The notes below the pieces were generated by a model that saw only the letters and a program-made list of their open reading frames with translations, was not told the origin of the DNA and ran no database searches. A DNA stretch of 64,000 nt. It comes from Micromonospora vinacea (GTDB lineage Bacteria; Actinomycetota; Actinomycetes; Mycobacteriales; Micromonosporaceae). This document shows, piece by piece, positions 34,249-42,915 of the stretch. Location: contig NZ_JADOTY010000001.1 of assembly GCF_015751785.1 (NCBI RefSeq), forward strand, positions 6,882,001-6,946,000, in the 5' to 3' direction. The translations under genes were made by a program, and so were the position numbers. How positions within the stretch are numbered: position 1 is the first letter of the stretch; each line of letters starts with the position of its first letter.

Positions 34249-34499
34249 CTGTGGTGTCCGAGGATCGACACGACCCATTGCCCACCGCCGATGACGCTCA
34301 GCGCAACTCTGAAGCTCACGCAAATCTAGCTGCGGTGGTGACTTCTTCGGCTCCGCCGAAGAGGTCTCCATCCTGAAGGGCCTGCTCAGGAAGATGCCCG
34401 TGGGATCGGCGTCTCAGATGACGGACGCGCGGCTGGCTTCAGCCCGCTCACCCGCAACGCTCTACATCGATCCACACCACACCTGCAGGCGCGGCGTTA

Positions 34500-34665
34500 G
34501 GTGACCCGAGACGCCGGTCGGTGCCAGCCTCCGGCCCGATCGCGGTGAACCACTCGGCCGACCTTAGACAGCAGCGGCGGAACCACGAGTCGTGCACGAA
34601 CACCAGATGACGCCGGGTCTTTACCGCCGACCATTCGCCGGCGACGCGCTGCTGCTCGGAACCCC
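34500..34665 (-). pseudogene. Unidentified coding remnant
   Basis: The minus strand reads QRVAGEWSAVKTRRHLVFVH, then DSWFRRCCLRSAEWFTAIGP and EAGTDRRLG, with the look of a conserved protein. No start, no matching upstream part, and a stop soon after. I cannot name the family with confidence; a transposase is possible. Confidence 0.3.
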
Positions 34666-34924
34666 TGGCATCGCCGGCAGCCGCGACGGTCTCCGCCCAG
34701 CCGGGCCGCAGCTGGCGGACAGCCTGCCGCAGGTCGCCGGATCGGCTGAGCGGAGCAGCAGCCGCACCGGATGTGCACCCGGCCGTTTACCTTCGTCGCC
34801 GGTATCGGGCCGGCCCTGATCTTCGTTCGCGCCCGGTCATGAGCGACCGCGCGCGGACCGCCGCATGATGCAGTCCGGGGCAAGGCCACCTTGCCTCTCG
34901 CCCCAGCTCAGGCCAACCGCGGGA

Positions 34925-35191
34925 GGAGTTGGCGGAGTAGCCCCCCAGAAGGAGCGGATCCGGGTACCGGACCGGAACGCGATCGTGAACCGCGATTTTG
35001 CTGGCGTGGTCGCAGGGAACGCAGGTGACCAGGAGCGGGATGTCGAAGAGTTTGCCGTTGGCATTGACACGGAACTTGCCGTCGCCAGCGCTGGCGAGGC
35101 CGGAATGGCAGTGGACGCAGCGGAACGCGAGCAGGGGAAGGTGCGTGCGCCGAAGAGTCCAGGACGCAACGATATGAGGACGCGTAGACAT
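34925..35191 (-). pseudogene. DUF1062-family protein, C-terminally broken
   Basis: From ATG 35191 the product reads MSTRPHIVASWTLRRTHLPL, then LAFRCVHCHSGLASAGDGKF and RVNANGKLFDIPLLVTCVPC, with two Cys pairs (CVHC and CVPC) that suggest a zinc ribbon. This matches the N-terminal part of DUF1062 proteins. After about residue 85 (LLGGYSANS) the sequence no longer resembles the family and runs on as Arg-rich nonsense to 34787. So the gene has lost its C-terminal half. Confidence 0.6.
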
Positions 35192-35553
35192 GATCCCTCT
35201 GAAGACCTGACGAAAGGCATGGGAAAGAGCCGACGGCGACGTCGGCGACCGATGCGTGGGGAAGGGTGTCAGGTCTAAAGAGCAGGCGGCGTCACGCGGG
35301 GTGAAGTCCTCTCGTGAGAGGGTCGGAGAAAGAAGATCCAGTTGCAAGGTAGGGCGGGACGGGCTGGCCAGGCCACCGATTTTTGTGTTGGTACCGAGCG
35401 CTGAGGGTCGGGGCCGGCGAACCAGGCATCTAGCACGCGTCGTTCGCCCTCGCGGCCCCTGTCTGCCGTATTCCGGCCGCCCCGTTGGTTGCGGCCATGC
35501 GAAACGCTAAAAGCGCTGGTGCAATCCTAAGAACTTAGGGCAGAAGGCCCGGG
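35192..35553. other. Intergenic region
   Basis: No gene is visible. A small palindrome CCTCTC-GT-GAGAGG at 35308-35321 could be an operator for the broken DUF1062 gene. No clear terminator for the ABC operon that ends at 35554 was found. Confidence 0.3.
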
Positions 35554-36462
35554 TCACGGCCGAGGTCCTGGCGGCGAAGCTGGCTGCCGCGAAGCGTTAC
35601 CGCGACCGGTAGCCACCGCGAGGTAGCCGTCCTCCAGGCCGGGCTCCAGGAGACGCGCCCCGGGGCTCGGCGCGGACGGTGCCACGATCCGGTAGCGCAT
35701 GCCGTCGTCGTGCGGCAGCGCGGACACCACCGTCCCCTCGGTCGGCGCCGGTCCGTCCGTGACGACCGACCAGACCTGCCCCTGGGCGCGGCGGGTCAGC
35801 TCCTCGACCGTGCCACGGAAGATGAGCCGCCCCTTGGCGAGCACCGCCACCTCCCGGCAGGTCTGCCCGATGTCGTCGACGATGTGCGTGCTCAGCAGGA
35901 CCGTGCGCCGGCCGGCGAACTGGGACAGCAGCGTGCGGAAACGGATTCGCTCCTCCGGGTCGAGGCCCGCGGTCGGCTCGTCCACGATCAGCAGCTGCGG
36001 GTCGGCGAGCAGGGCCTGGGCGATGCCGACCCGCTGCCGCATTCCGCCGGAGAAGCCGCGCAGCCGCCGGTCCGCGTGCTCGGTGAGCGCCACCACCTCC
36101 AGCAGCTCGCCGACCCGCCGGCGCCGGACGGTCCGGTCGTCCATGCCCTTGAGCAGCGCCACGTAGTCGAGGAACTGCCGGGCGGTCAGGTCGGGGTAGA
36201 CGCCGAGGTCCTGCGGCAGGTAGCCGAGGTCACGCTGCACGGCGGTCCGCCCGGCGCCGGTGCCGAGATCGTGCTCGCCCACGGTGACCCGGCCGGACGT
36301 CGGACGGACGATGCCGGCCAGGATGCGCATCAGCGTGGTCTTGCCGGCGCCGTTCGCGCCGAGCAGGCCGAACATCCCGGTGGGCACGGCCAGGTCGAGG
36401 CCGTCGATGGCGGCCACCCCACCTCGGTACGTCTTTGTCAGGCCGGAGATCTCGATTCGCAT
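35554..36462 (-). CDS. ABC transporter ATP-binding protein
   Basis: 302-residue ATPase. Walker A G-A-N-G-A-G-K-T-T at residues 35-43, Q-loop YLPQ at 81-84, signature F-S-G-G-M at 137-141, Walker B LLIVDEP near 157-163, and switch His in LLSTHIVDD. The tail after about residue 215 is an accessory domain (VWSVVTDGPAPTEGTVVSAL). It is the last gene of the sigma/anti-sigma/ABC operon, 33 bases after the preceding permease gene, and powers those permeases. DrrA/CcmA-type exporter ATPases are the nearest class. Confidence 0.92.
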   Translation of the reverse strand: MRIEISGLTKTYRGGVAAIDGLDLAVPTGMFGLLGANGAGKTTLMRILAGIVRPTSGRVTVGEHDLGTGAGRTAVQRDLGYLPQDLGVYPDLTARQFLDYVALLKGMDDRTVRRRRVGELLEVVALTEHADRRLRGFSGGMRQRVGIAQALLADPQLLIVDEPTAGLDPEERIRFRTLLSQFAGRRTVLLSTHIVDDIGQTCREVAVLAKGRLIFRGTVEELTRRAQGQVWSVVTDGPAPTEGTVVSALPHDDGMRYRIVAPSAPSPGARLLEPGLEDGYLAVATGRGNASRQPASPPGPRP

Positions 36463-36495
36463 GGGAGTTCCTTCTCGTTGTTGGACGCGGGCTCG

Positions 36496-37311
36496 TTATC
36501 GGACGCGGCGCGCGCGCAGGGCGTGGCCGCCCGCGAGCACGGCGGCGGCGATGATCAACAGCAGGGCGATGGACAGCCAGGCCAGCGCCGGCGTCGGGTC
36601 GGGCCGCAGGGCGTTGAGTGTCGCGCCGGGTATCGGGCCGGCCCAGGTGTCCTGGCCGTCGATGCCGTGGAAGTCGAACAGCGCGGCGAGCGGATAGCCG
36701 CCCAGGGGGTGGACCAGGGTCCGTGCGAGCGTCGGCATCATGTCCGGCGAGACCACGTTGCCCCACAGCCAGTAGCCGACGAACAGGACGCGGAACAGCG
36801 GCGCCGGCATGACCAGCGGCGCGGCCAGCGCGAAGGCGGCCACGAACAGCAGGCCGGGGATGAACACGGCCCCGAAGGCGGCCAGGGCCCAGCCCAGCGC
36901 CCGGGGCTCCCCGGTGTCGACCGCGTACGCCGCGGCGAAGCCGAAGTACGCCACCGCGACCGGGATGGCCGTCGCGGCGCCGGCGCCCACGTACTTGCCG
37001 AGCAGGCGCGCCTTCGGCGACGCGGGTGTCGCGTCCAGGATCGACGTCACCTGCAGCCGGTCGTCGCGGATCAGCCGGTCGGCGAGCAGGCAGCCGAACC
37101 CGATCGACAGCAGCGCGTGGAGCTGGACCGCCAGACCGACCACGGCGGTCCGCGGATCGACCGACCGTTCGCCCGGATCGAACAGGTCCCGCAGCAGGCT
37201 ACCCCCGATCAGCACGAACAGCACCAGGGTCAGCGCCGGCACGATCCACACCGTCCGCTTGCGGACCTGCATCCGGAACTCGTACCGCAGGCTGGCAACA
37301 AAGGTGGTCAT
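36496..37311 (-). CDS. ABC-2 type permease subunit
   Basis: 271-residue membrane protein with six hydrophobic helices. It begins MTTFVASLRYEFRMQVRKRT, a cytoplasmic amphipathic start, then helix 1 (VWIVPALTLVLFVLIGGSLL). The loop RDDRLQVTSILDATPASPKA and RLLGKYVGAG resembles the matching loops in both the upstream permease and the anti-sigma protein. ATG 37311 overlaps the previous stop (ATGA). It forms an exporter with the neighbouring permease and ATPase. Substrate unknown. Confidence 0.85.
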   Translation of the reverse strand: MTTFVASLRYEFRMQVRKRTVWIVPALTLVLFVLIGGSLLRDLFDPGERSVDPRTAVVGLAVQLHALLSIGFGCLLADRLIRDDRLQVTSILDATPASPKARLLGKYVGAGAATAIPVAVAYFGFAAAYAVDTGEPRALGWALAAFGAVFIPGLLFVAAFALAAPLVMPAPLFRVLFVGYWLWGNVVSPDMMPTLARTLVHPLGGYPLAALFDFHGIDGQDTWAGPIPGATLNALRPDPTPALAWLSIALLLIIAAAVLAGGHALRARRVR

Positions 37312-38003
37312 TCGTCCTCCTCGCCGATGAGGCGTTCTGAGCGGCCCAGCAGGACCAGGGCGAACACGATGAGCGCGGCGCCCGCGCCGAGCAACGTCAG
37401 GCGGTTCGCGGTCCAGTCGCCGGGCGCCGCGCCCCGGGTCGTCGCGAACAGGTAGAGCAGCCGGCCCGGCAGGTGCGCCTGCGCCGAGCCGGCGAAGAAC
37501 TGCTGGATCGCCCACACGGAGGTGACCAGCGCGCCGGCCGCGCCCGGGCTGCGGAAGACGGCGCCCGCGGCGAAGGCCAGGCCGCTCAGGCCCAGGGTCG
37601 GCGCCAGCCAGGTGAGCTGGCCGGCGAACGGGCCGTGGTTCTCCGGCCAGCGGGCCCACCAGCCGGTCGCGATCAGCACGACCGCCGCCGGCACGGCGAC
37701 CGCCGCGGTCCAGCCGAGCGTCACGACCATCCGGCGCAGCAGCGTGACGCGGTACGGCGTCGGCGAGGCGAGCTGGAGCTCGCGGGCCGGATCCCGGCCG
37801 ACGAGGGAGGAACAGGCGACCGCGGCGGCGAGCGGTATCGCCATCTCCAGGGCGCCGAGCAAGATGCGGGCGGTGGTCGGGTCGCTCGGTTGCGGATTCG
37901 CGAGCGCGGCCGTGATGCCGAGGACGAGGGCGATGGGCGGGCCGAGGAAGGCCGTCCATCCCGCCCGGCGCATCTCGTACCGCCAAAGGGTCAGTGGTCT
38001 CAC
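37308..38003 (-). CDS. ABC-2 type permease subunit
   Basis: 231-residue membrane protein, about six helices, starting MRPLTLWRYEMRRAGWTAFL. The cytoplasmic loop GRDPARELQLASPTPYRVTL, then LRRMVVTLGW, aligns by eye with the anti-sigma protein's RRDPAAELLAATPTSGRLLL then LIRIVLVFGY. The GTG start at 38003 overlaps the anti-sigma stop (GTGA) and its own stop overlaps the next permease start (ATGA). Partner of the two other transporter genes. Confidence 0.83.
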   Translation of the reverse strand: MRPLTLWRYEMRRAGWTAFLGPPIALVLGITAALANPQPSDPTTARILLGALEMAIPLAAAVACSSLVGRDPARELQLASPTPYRVTLLRRMVVTLGWTAAVAVPAAVVLIATGWWARWPENHGPFAGQLTWLAPTLGLSGLAFAAGAVFRSPGAAGALVTSVWAIQQFFAGSAQAHLPGRLLYLFATTRGAAPGDWTANRLTLLGAGAALIVFALVLLGRSERLIGEEDE

Positions 38004-38878
38004 ATCGGGTGGGTAGCGCGTCCGCCGCCGTGAGGTTCACCGCGGCCGGACATCACCACCGCGACGATCGCGAGGGCGGCGCTGACCAAGAGCACCGGCG
38101 CCTTCGTCGACCAGACCTCCACGATGAACCAGGCCGGCCAGTCGTCGGGGATCAGCACGCCGCCCGCCAGCACCCGCACCGCCCACAACCCGACGGCCGT
38201 GCCCAGCGCCGCGTCCGGCCCGAGGAAGACGGCGATCAACAGGCTGATCGAGGACAGCAGCGCCATCGGCCCGAGCCAGGCACCGACGAGCTCGTTCAGG
38301 CCGTCCGCGCCCGCCGCGCCGGTGGCGGTCAGCACCGCAGAGGCGCCCAGGGCGAGCACCAGGTCGTAGCCGAACACCAGCACGATGCGGATGAGCAGCA
38401 GCAGCCGGCCGGACGTAGGTGTGGCGGCGAGCAGCTCGGCGGCCGGGTCGCGGCGGGAACGGTAGGTGCCCGCGACCCCCGCAGCGGCGACGATCGGCGC
38501 GATCAGGGAGAGCATCAGGTCCGCGCCGGCCGTGGTCCGCAGCAGCACGAGCCCCGCGCCGAGGGCCATCACCAGCGCCGAGGCGATCGGCGTGGCCGGC
38601 CGGATCAGCCGCGCCTCGGCCGCGACCAGCGCGACGAGGTGACGCACCCGCCGCGGGGGCCGGCGGACGGTGGGTTCGACGGTGCTGCGGCTCAGCACCG
38701 TCCGCACCAGCGACGCCGGGTCCGGCGGCGTCGCGGCCGGCGCGGCCGCCAGCGCGATAGCCTGCCAGGAGGCCAGGTCGGCGCGGCAGCGCGGGCAGCC
38801 GGCGAGATGCGCGCGGACCCGATCGCGGTCCGGCCCGGAGAGCGAGCCGGCGGCGTATGCGGGCAACAGGTCCTTCAT
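38000..38878 (-). CDS. Zinc anti-sigma factor fused to an ABC-permease-like membrane domain
   Basis: 292-residue protein. Residues 1-40 form a putative zinc anti-sigma domain with H24-x3-C28-x2-C31 in RAHLAGCPRCRADL, preceded by a Leu-rich helix. After a linker, from about residue 78 (RHLVALVAAEARLIRPATPI) come about six transmembrane helices. Their central loop and following helix match the two ABC-2 permeases downstream (D-P-A-A-E-L-L-A-A-T-P-T-S). It overlaps the sigma gene (ATGA) and the next permease (GTGA). I read it as an anti-sigma factor whose sensor is a permease-like subunit of the exporter. The zinc site and fold are inferred. Confidence 0.78.
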   Translation of the reverse strand: MKDLLPAYAAGSLSGPDRDRVRAHLAGCPRCRADLASWQAIALAAAPAATPPDPASLVRTVLSRSTVEPTVRRPPRRVRHLVALVAAEARLIRPATPIASALVMALGAGLVLLRTTAGADLMLSLIAPIVAAAGVAGTYRSRRDPAAELLAATPTSGRLLLLIRIVLVFGYDLVLALGASAVLTATGAAGADGLNELVGAWLGPMALLSSISLLIAVFLGPDAALGTAVGLWAVRVLAGGVLIPDDWPAWFIVEVWSTKAPVLLVSAALAIVAVVMSGRGEPHGGGRATHPM

Positions 38879-39426
38879 TCGGGCACCTCCTGAGCGGTGA
38901 GCGCCGCAGCGACGGCGGCCCGAGCGTGATACAGCCGGCTCTTGACCGTGCCGACCGGGATCGCGAGTACCTCGGCGACGTCTGCGAGCGGCAGGCCGGC
39001 CACGAACACCAGCGCGATCACGTCCCGGTGATGCGCGGGGAGCCGGTTGATGGCGGCGGCCACCGGGGTCCCGCCGGCCGCCGCGATCGCGACGTCCTCC
39101 GGGCCGGTGCCCTGATCGGGCCGGTCGGGAAGGTCGGCGCCGGCCGGCTCGGGCGCGGACCGGCCGCGTAAGCGGTTGTGCGCCTGGCGGCGGGCGACGC
39201 CGAACAGCCACGTCGTCACCTTCGACCGCCCCTCGAAGCCGCCGGCCGACCGCCAGACCGCAAGCATCGTGTCCTGCAGGATCTCCTCGGCGGTCATCCG
39301 GTCGCCGGCCAGCTGGTGCAGATAGCCGAAGAGCGCGCCGGAGTACCGCTCGTAGAGCCGGGACAGCGCGGCGGCGTCACCAGACGCGACCGACCGCAGC
39401 AACGCGTCGTCACTGCCCGGATCCAT
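38875..39426 (-). CDS. ECF RNA polymerase sigma factor heading the ABC operon
   Basis: 183-residue sigma factor. Region 2 at about residues 8-85 (LLRSVASGDAAALSRLYERY, then AEEILQDTMLAVWRSAGGFE and WLFGVARRQAHNRLRG). Region 4 at about 125-178 (INRLPAHHRDVIALVFVAGL, then ADVAEVLAIPVGTVKSRLYH). It is the first gene of a five-gene run in which every junction but the last overlaps by four bases. It most likely activates its own operon when the fused anti-sigma protein lets go. Confidence 0.9.
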   Translation of the reverse strand: MDPGSDDALLRSVASGDAAALSRLYERYSGALFGYLHQLAGDRMTAEEILQDTMLAVWRSAGGFEGRSKVTTWLFGVARRQAHNRLRGRSAPEPAGADLPDRPDQGTGPEDVAIAAAGGTPVAAAINRLPAHHRDVIALVFVAGLPLADVAEVLAIPVGTVKSRLYHARAAVAAALTAQEVPE

Positions 39427-39489
39427 GCGCTCACCCCCTACTCCAAATGGGTAGCAGCCGCCGGGGCGAAAGGTTCAGACGAGTATGCG

Positions 39490-39800
39490 GGCGGGCGAGC
39501 CGATCTCGAGCGGAACCAGTGCAGTAGGGCGATGGTCTGTTCGACGACCCAGCGTCGGGTGCCGAGTCCTGAGCCGTGTCCGGTGATTCGTCGGGCGATG
39601 ACCGGGGTAATGCCCTTGACGCGCAGGTCACGGCGGTAGCAGTGTTAGCCGCGGTCGGCGTAGATCCGCTCGGGTCGTCGTCGCGGCCTGCCTCGGATGC
39701 CTGTGATCGGTGGGATCTTGTCGACCAAAGGCATGAGCTGGGTGACGTCGTGGCGGTTGCCGCCGGTGAGCACGCCGCGGCCAGGAAGAGCACGAAGGGC
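39490..39800 (-). pseudogene. IS5-family transposase remnant (copy 1)
   Basis: The minus strand reads GGNRHDVTQLMPLVDKIPPI, then TGIRGRPRRRPERIYADRG, a TAA at 39645-39647 where Tyr is expected, and continues HCYRRDLRVKGITPVIARRI with HGSGLGTRRWVVEQTIALLH, which contains the catalytic Glu region. This is the second half of an IS5-type transposase. A frame change lies near 39770. A related fragment lies at 41.2 kb with a stop at the same codon. Confidence 0.72.
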
Positions 39801-39899
39801 CGCGGGTCGGCCCGGGACGACCCGCGCAGCTCAGCCGGGTTGAGCGCGGCTCGGCACCAGAACGCCTGACCGCGTGGTCGAGTTGCAATGATTTTCCGG

Positions 39900-40937
39900 T
39901 CATCCGCGCGGCGCTTGGTCCGCAGGAGCGTCGCGACGCTGAGCTGCACGGCTCGGCGGCGCGGGGATGGTGCCGTCAGCACGAGTCGGGCCCGCCGCAG
40001 TCGCAGCCGCAGCCTTGGATGTGCGGCGGTGGAGCGTGAGAGTCATGACCAGCACGACCAGCGCTCCGACGATCAGCCCGAGGATCGCACTGGCCACCGT
40101 GTTGACGAGCCAGCCGACGAGCCCGCCGAGAACACCCGTGGCGTCGTGGGCGGCGACCTCCACGTGGTGCACGGCCTCGTACAGGAAGTGCAGGTTCAGC
40201 TCGTTCGTGCCTAGCAGCAGGATGTGCCCGCCCACCCACAGCATCGCCGCGGTGCCGACTACCGTCAGCACGGTGAGGACCACCGGCATCGCCCTCACCA
40301 GACCGCGGCCGAACGTGGCGACGGCGCCGGAACGTTGCGACAGGCGCAGCCCGGCGTCGTCCATCTTTACGATCAGGGCCACCACGCCGTACACCAGGAC
40401 GGTTATGACGACGGCGACGACAGCCAGGATCGCCAGGCGGGACCCGAACGCCTCATCGATCACCTCGTTAAGGCTGATGACCATGATCTCCGCCGAGAGG
40501 ATCAGGTCGGTTCGTACCGCCCCAGACACCAGTGTCGTCTCGTCCTGCACCTTCTCCTCGCCCGCGCCGGAGGCACCGTGATGGGCGATCTTGGCCCACA
40601 CCTTCTCCGCGCCTTCGTAACAGAGGTAGGCGCCGCCAAGCATGAGGATCGGAGTGAGCAGCCAAGGCACGAACTGACTGAGCAGCAGCACCGCCGGCAG
40701 GATGATGAAGAACTTGTTGCGCAGCGACCCCACGGCAATGCGCTTGATAATCGGCAACTCGCGCTCGGCCGCCAGGCTCCGCACGTACTGCGGCGTGACG
40801 GCAGCATCGTCGACGACGACGCCCGCAGCCTTGGCGCCGGCCTTCGCGGCGGCCGCCCCGATGTCATCGATCGACGCGGCAGCGGCACGGGCCAGCACCG
40901 CCACGTCATCCAGCAGGGCTACGAGTCCACCGGCCAA
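39900..40937 (-). CDS. DUF808 (YedI-like) membrane protein
   Basis: 345-residue integral membrane protein. It opens with the family signature AGGLVALLDDVAVLARAAAA, then a Lys/Ala-rich amphipathic helix (IGAAAAKAGAKAAGVVVDDA), TPQYVRSLAAERELPIIKRI and LRNKFFIILPAVLLLSQFVP. About six helices follow, and a hydrophilic tail ends in RRDAPADQAPRG. Function unknown. TTG start at 40937 with GGAAGGA seven bases upstream. It is complete although it lies between two decayed IS5-type fragments. Confidence 0.85.
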   Translation of the reverse strand: MAGGLVALLDDVAVLARAAAASIDDIGAAAAKAGAKAAGVVVDDAAVTPQYVRSLAAERELPIIKRIAVGSLRNKFFIILPAVLLLSQFVPWLLTPILMLGGAYLCYEGAEKVWAKIAHHGASGAGEEKVQDETTLVSGAVRTDLILSAEIMVISLNEVIDEAFGSRLAILAVVAVVITVLVYGVVALIVKMDDAGLRLSQRSGAVATFGRGLVRAMPVVLTVLTVVGTAAMLWVGGHILLLGTNELNLHFLYEAVHHVEVAAHDATGVLGGLVGWLVNTVASAILGLIVGALVVLVMTLTLHRRTSKAAAATAAGPTRADGTIPAPPSRAAQRRDAPADQAPRG

Positions 40938-41136
40938 GGGAGGGTCCTTCCAGGTTGCGGGTCGAACTGGCCCATTCTCGCTCAGGTCCCTGCGCGCGGC
41001 ACACCACCGCCCGGTCGCATATCGAGCGAGAGCTCGAGGTGAGCCACTATCGCGCTCGGCCGACGGCCCGCCACCACCGCGGCCGGGTCATCACCTGGCG
41101 CCAGCTCACGCCGAACCCGTCCGCCGCAGTCAACCG
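40938..41136. other. Short gap between DUF808 gene and IS remnant
   Basis: No gene. Holds the ribosome site of the DUF808 gene and presumably its promoter. Confidence 0.3.
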
Positions 41137-41318
41137 TTAGCCAGGGTCGGCGTAGATGCGTATCGGTCGCTGTCTGGATCGGCCGCGGATGCCCTTGATC
41201 GGCGGGATCTTGTCGACCAGGGGCAGTAGTTGGGTGACGTCGTGACGGTTGCCGCCGTCAGGGACGCGGCGACGGGAATGCCACCCCGTCGGTGATGACG
41301 TGGTGTTTTATGCCCGGC
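41137..41318 (-). pseudogene. IS5-family transposase remnant (copy 2)
   Basis: The minus strand reads GIKHHVITDGV, then after a frame change GGNRHDVTQLLPLVDKIPPI and KGIRGRSRQRPIRIYADPG, ending at TAA 41137-41139. The stop is at the same Tyr position as in copy 1, and the match between copies ends right after it. Protein-level similarity to copy 1 is high but not identical, so they are not a recent duplication. Confidence 0.7.
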
Positions 41319-41626
41319 GCGGACGGCAGGACAAGGCCACCCCATCTATAGCTGGCAGGGCTCGCGCATGTTCAGCGGCAGATCCGGACGCACCGGCGGC
41401 TACGTCAGGACGCTCAGCGTAGATTGGCCACGTGCTGGAGGCGTGGGGGCTGACCCTGACCACGGACATCGCGCGCCAAGTGAGGCAATGGCGGGCTGAA
41501 GGCTATACGTGGCGGGCCATCGCTGCCTGCGCCGACGACGCGTGGGGCACCGACCCACGGCAACCAACTGTTCGGCGAAGACCTGTGCCTGGAGAGTGCG
41601 CGGCTGCTCGGCGATAATCCGACCAC

Positions 41627-42618
41627 GTGCCCTGCCCCTCGGCACACGACCGGGCCCGCAACAGACACCGCAGCGGCATCGCCTGGTCCAAAAGCGCCAT
41701 CCGCGTCATCCTCACCAACCCCGCTACACCGGCCGGCAGGTGTGGAACAAACAACGCACCGACGAAGTCCTCCTCGACGTCGACGACGTCGCCCTGGGTC
41801 ACACCGGCGTCATGCGTTGGAACGCCCGTGACAAATGGGTGGTCTCGAAGGAGATCACCCACCCACCCCTGATCGACGACGAGGCCTTCGAGCAAGCGCA
41901 AGCCCTACTCACACGTCGCGCGCGAGCCGTCGACCGTCAGGAGCGCCAACGCCGCGCCCGCAACCCCTACGTCTTCCGGGGGATGATCTACTGCGCCGTC
42001 TGTCAGCGACGCATGCAAGGCCAGTACAACCACGGCGCCGCCTACTACCGCTGCCGCTTCCCCCAGGAATACGCCCTGGCCAACGAGGTCGAACACCCCC
42101 GCAACGTCTACCTGCGCGAGGACGCCCTCACCGACCCGCTCGACGAGTGGCTGGCATCCGCGTTCACCCCGGACCACCTCGACCAAACGATCACCGCCAT
42201 GTGCGACGCCCAACCAACGGACACAACGCCACAGACGGCCGCAGCACAGGCCACGATCGCGGCCTGTGACGCAAAGCTCGCCCAGTACCGGGCCGCCCTC
42301 GACGCTGGCGCAGACCCCGCACTAGTCACCGATTGGATCACCCAAACCCAGGCCGAACGGACACGAGTCGAAGCCGATCTTCAATCGACCCAGCAGACAG
42401 AGCCACGCCGGATGAGCCACTCCCAGATCGCCGACCTCGTCCGAGCGCTCGGCGACATCACCGCCGTGCTGCGCGACGCCGACCCCGACGACAAAGCCGA
42501 GGTCTACCGGCAACTCGGACTCCGACTCACCTACCAGACCGAAACGCAAACGGTGCGCGCTGCAATCGATCTCAGCGCACACCGTGGGCAAAACATTTGT
42601 GTCCGAGGGGGGACTTGA
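41627..42618 (+). pseudogene. Large serine recombinase, C-terminal half, frameshifted
   Basis: The first part (GIAWSKSAIRVILTNP) is in one frame and changes near 41725 to RYTGRQVWNKQRTDEVLLDV. The rest runs on: IDDEAFEQAQALLTRRARAV, then a zinc ribbon with Cys pairs in GMIYCAVCQRRMQGQYNHGA and YYRCRFPQ, then a coiled coil and a final helical region. The N-terminal catalytic domain with the active Ser is missing, so the protein is dead. Its last codons and TGA (42616-42618) lie inside the tRNA-Leu gene on the other strand, as expected for an integrase at the attachment site of an element inserted into a tRNA. Confidence 0.75.
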
Positions 42619-42683
42619 ACCCCCACACCCTATACGGGTACTAGCACCTCAAGCTAGCGCGTCTGCCATTCCGCCACCCGGAC
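42600..42683 (-). tRNA. tRNA-Leu (anticodon GAG)
   Basis: 84 bases on the minus strand. Acceptor stem GTCCGGG pairs with CTCGGAC; D-arm region TGGCGGAATGGCAGACGCG; anticodon stem CTAGC and GCTAG around loop TTGAGGT with anticodon GAG; a long variable arm TACCCGTATAGGGTGT; T-arm GGGGGTTCAAGTCCCCC. The discriminator is A and CCA is not encoded. The long variable arm and anticodon make it Leu. Confidence 0.93.
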
Positions 42684-42915
42684 CTACACGTTCAGCCTAC
42701 CTCGCCGGCCAGATGATCTTTCCATCTGGTGGTCGGCGCGGCGGGCCGCACGGGGAGTTACTGTACACGCCACTCGTGGATCATGCACATCGCCTTCCGG
42801 CGCCTCTCCGCCGGCGCTTCCGCCGCTGCTCAGGCCGCCTCGAACGGCCGCACCGACACACCATCGGGGCGTGTCCGGGTAGCGTCCGGCAGCCCTGTGA
42901 CGGCAGCATTGCCAC

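Noticed and set aside
35710..37455. 581-codon plus-strand frame opposite the ABC genes
   Set aside because: His/Gln/Arg-rich antisense frame; the minus strand has complete ABC motifs.
36496..38040. 514-codon minus-strand frame suggesting one large permease
   Set aside because: The real permease starts at 37311; the upstream part is a wrong-frame read of the next permease, whose own frame is clearly coding.
42600..42618. Serine recombinase C-terminus as a functional protein end
   Set aside because: The last codons are tRNA sequence and the N-terminal catalytic domain is missing, so the gene was called a pseudogene.
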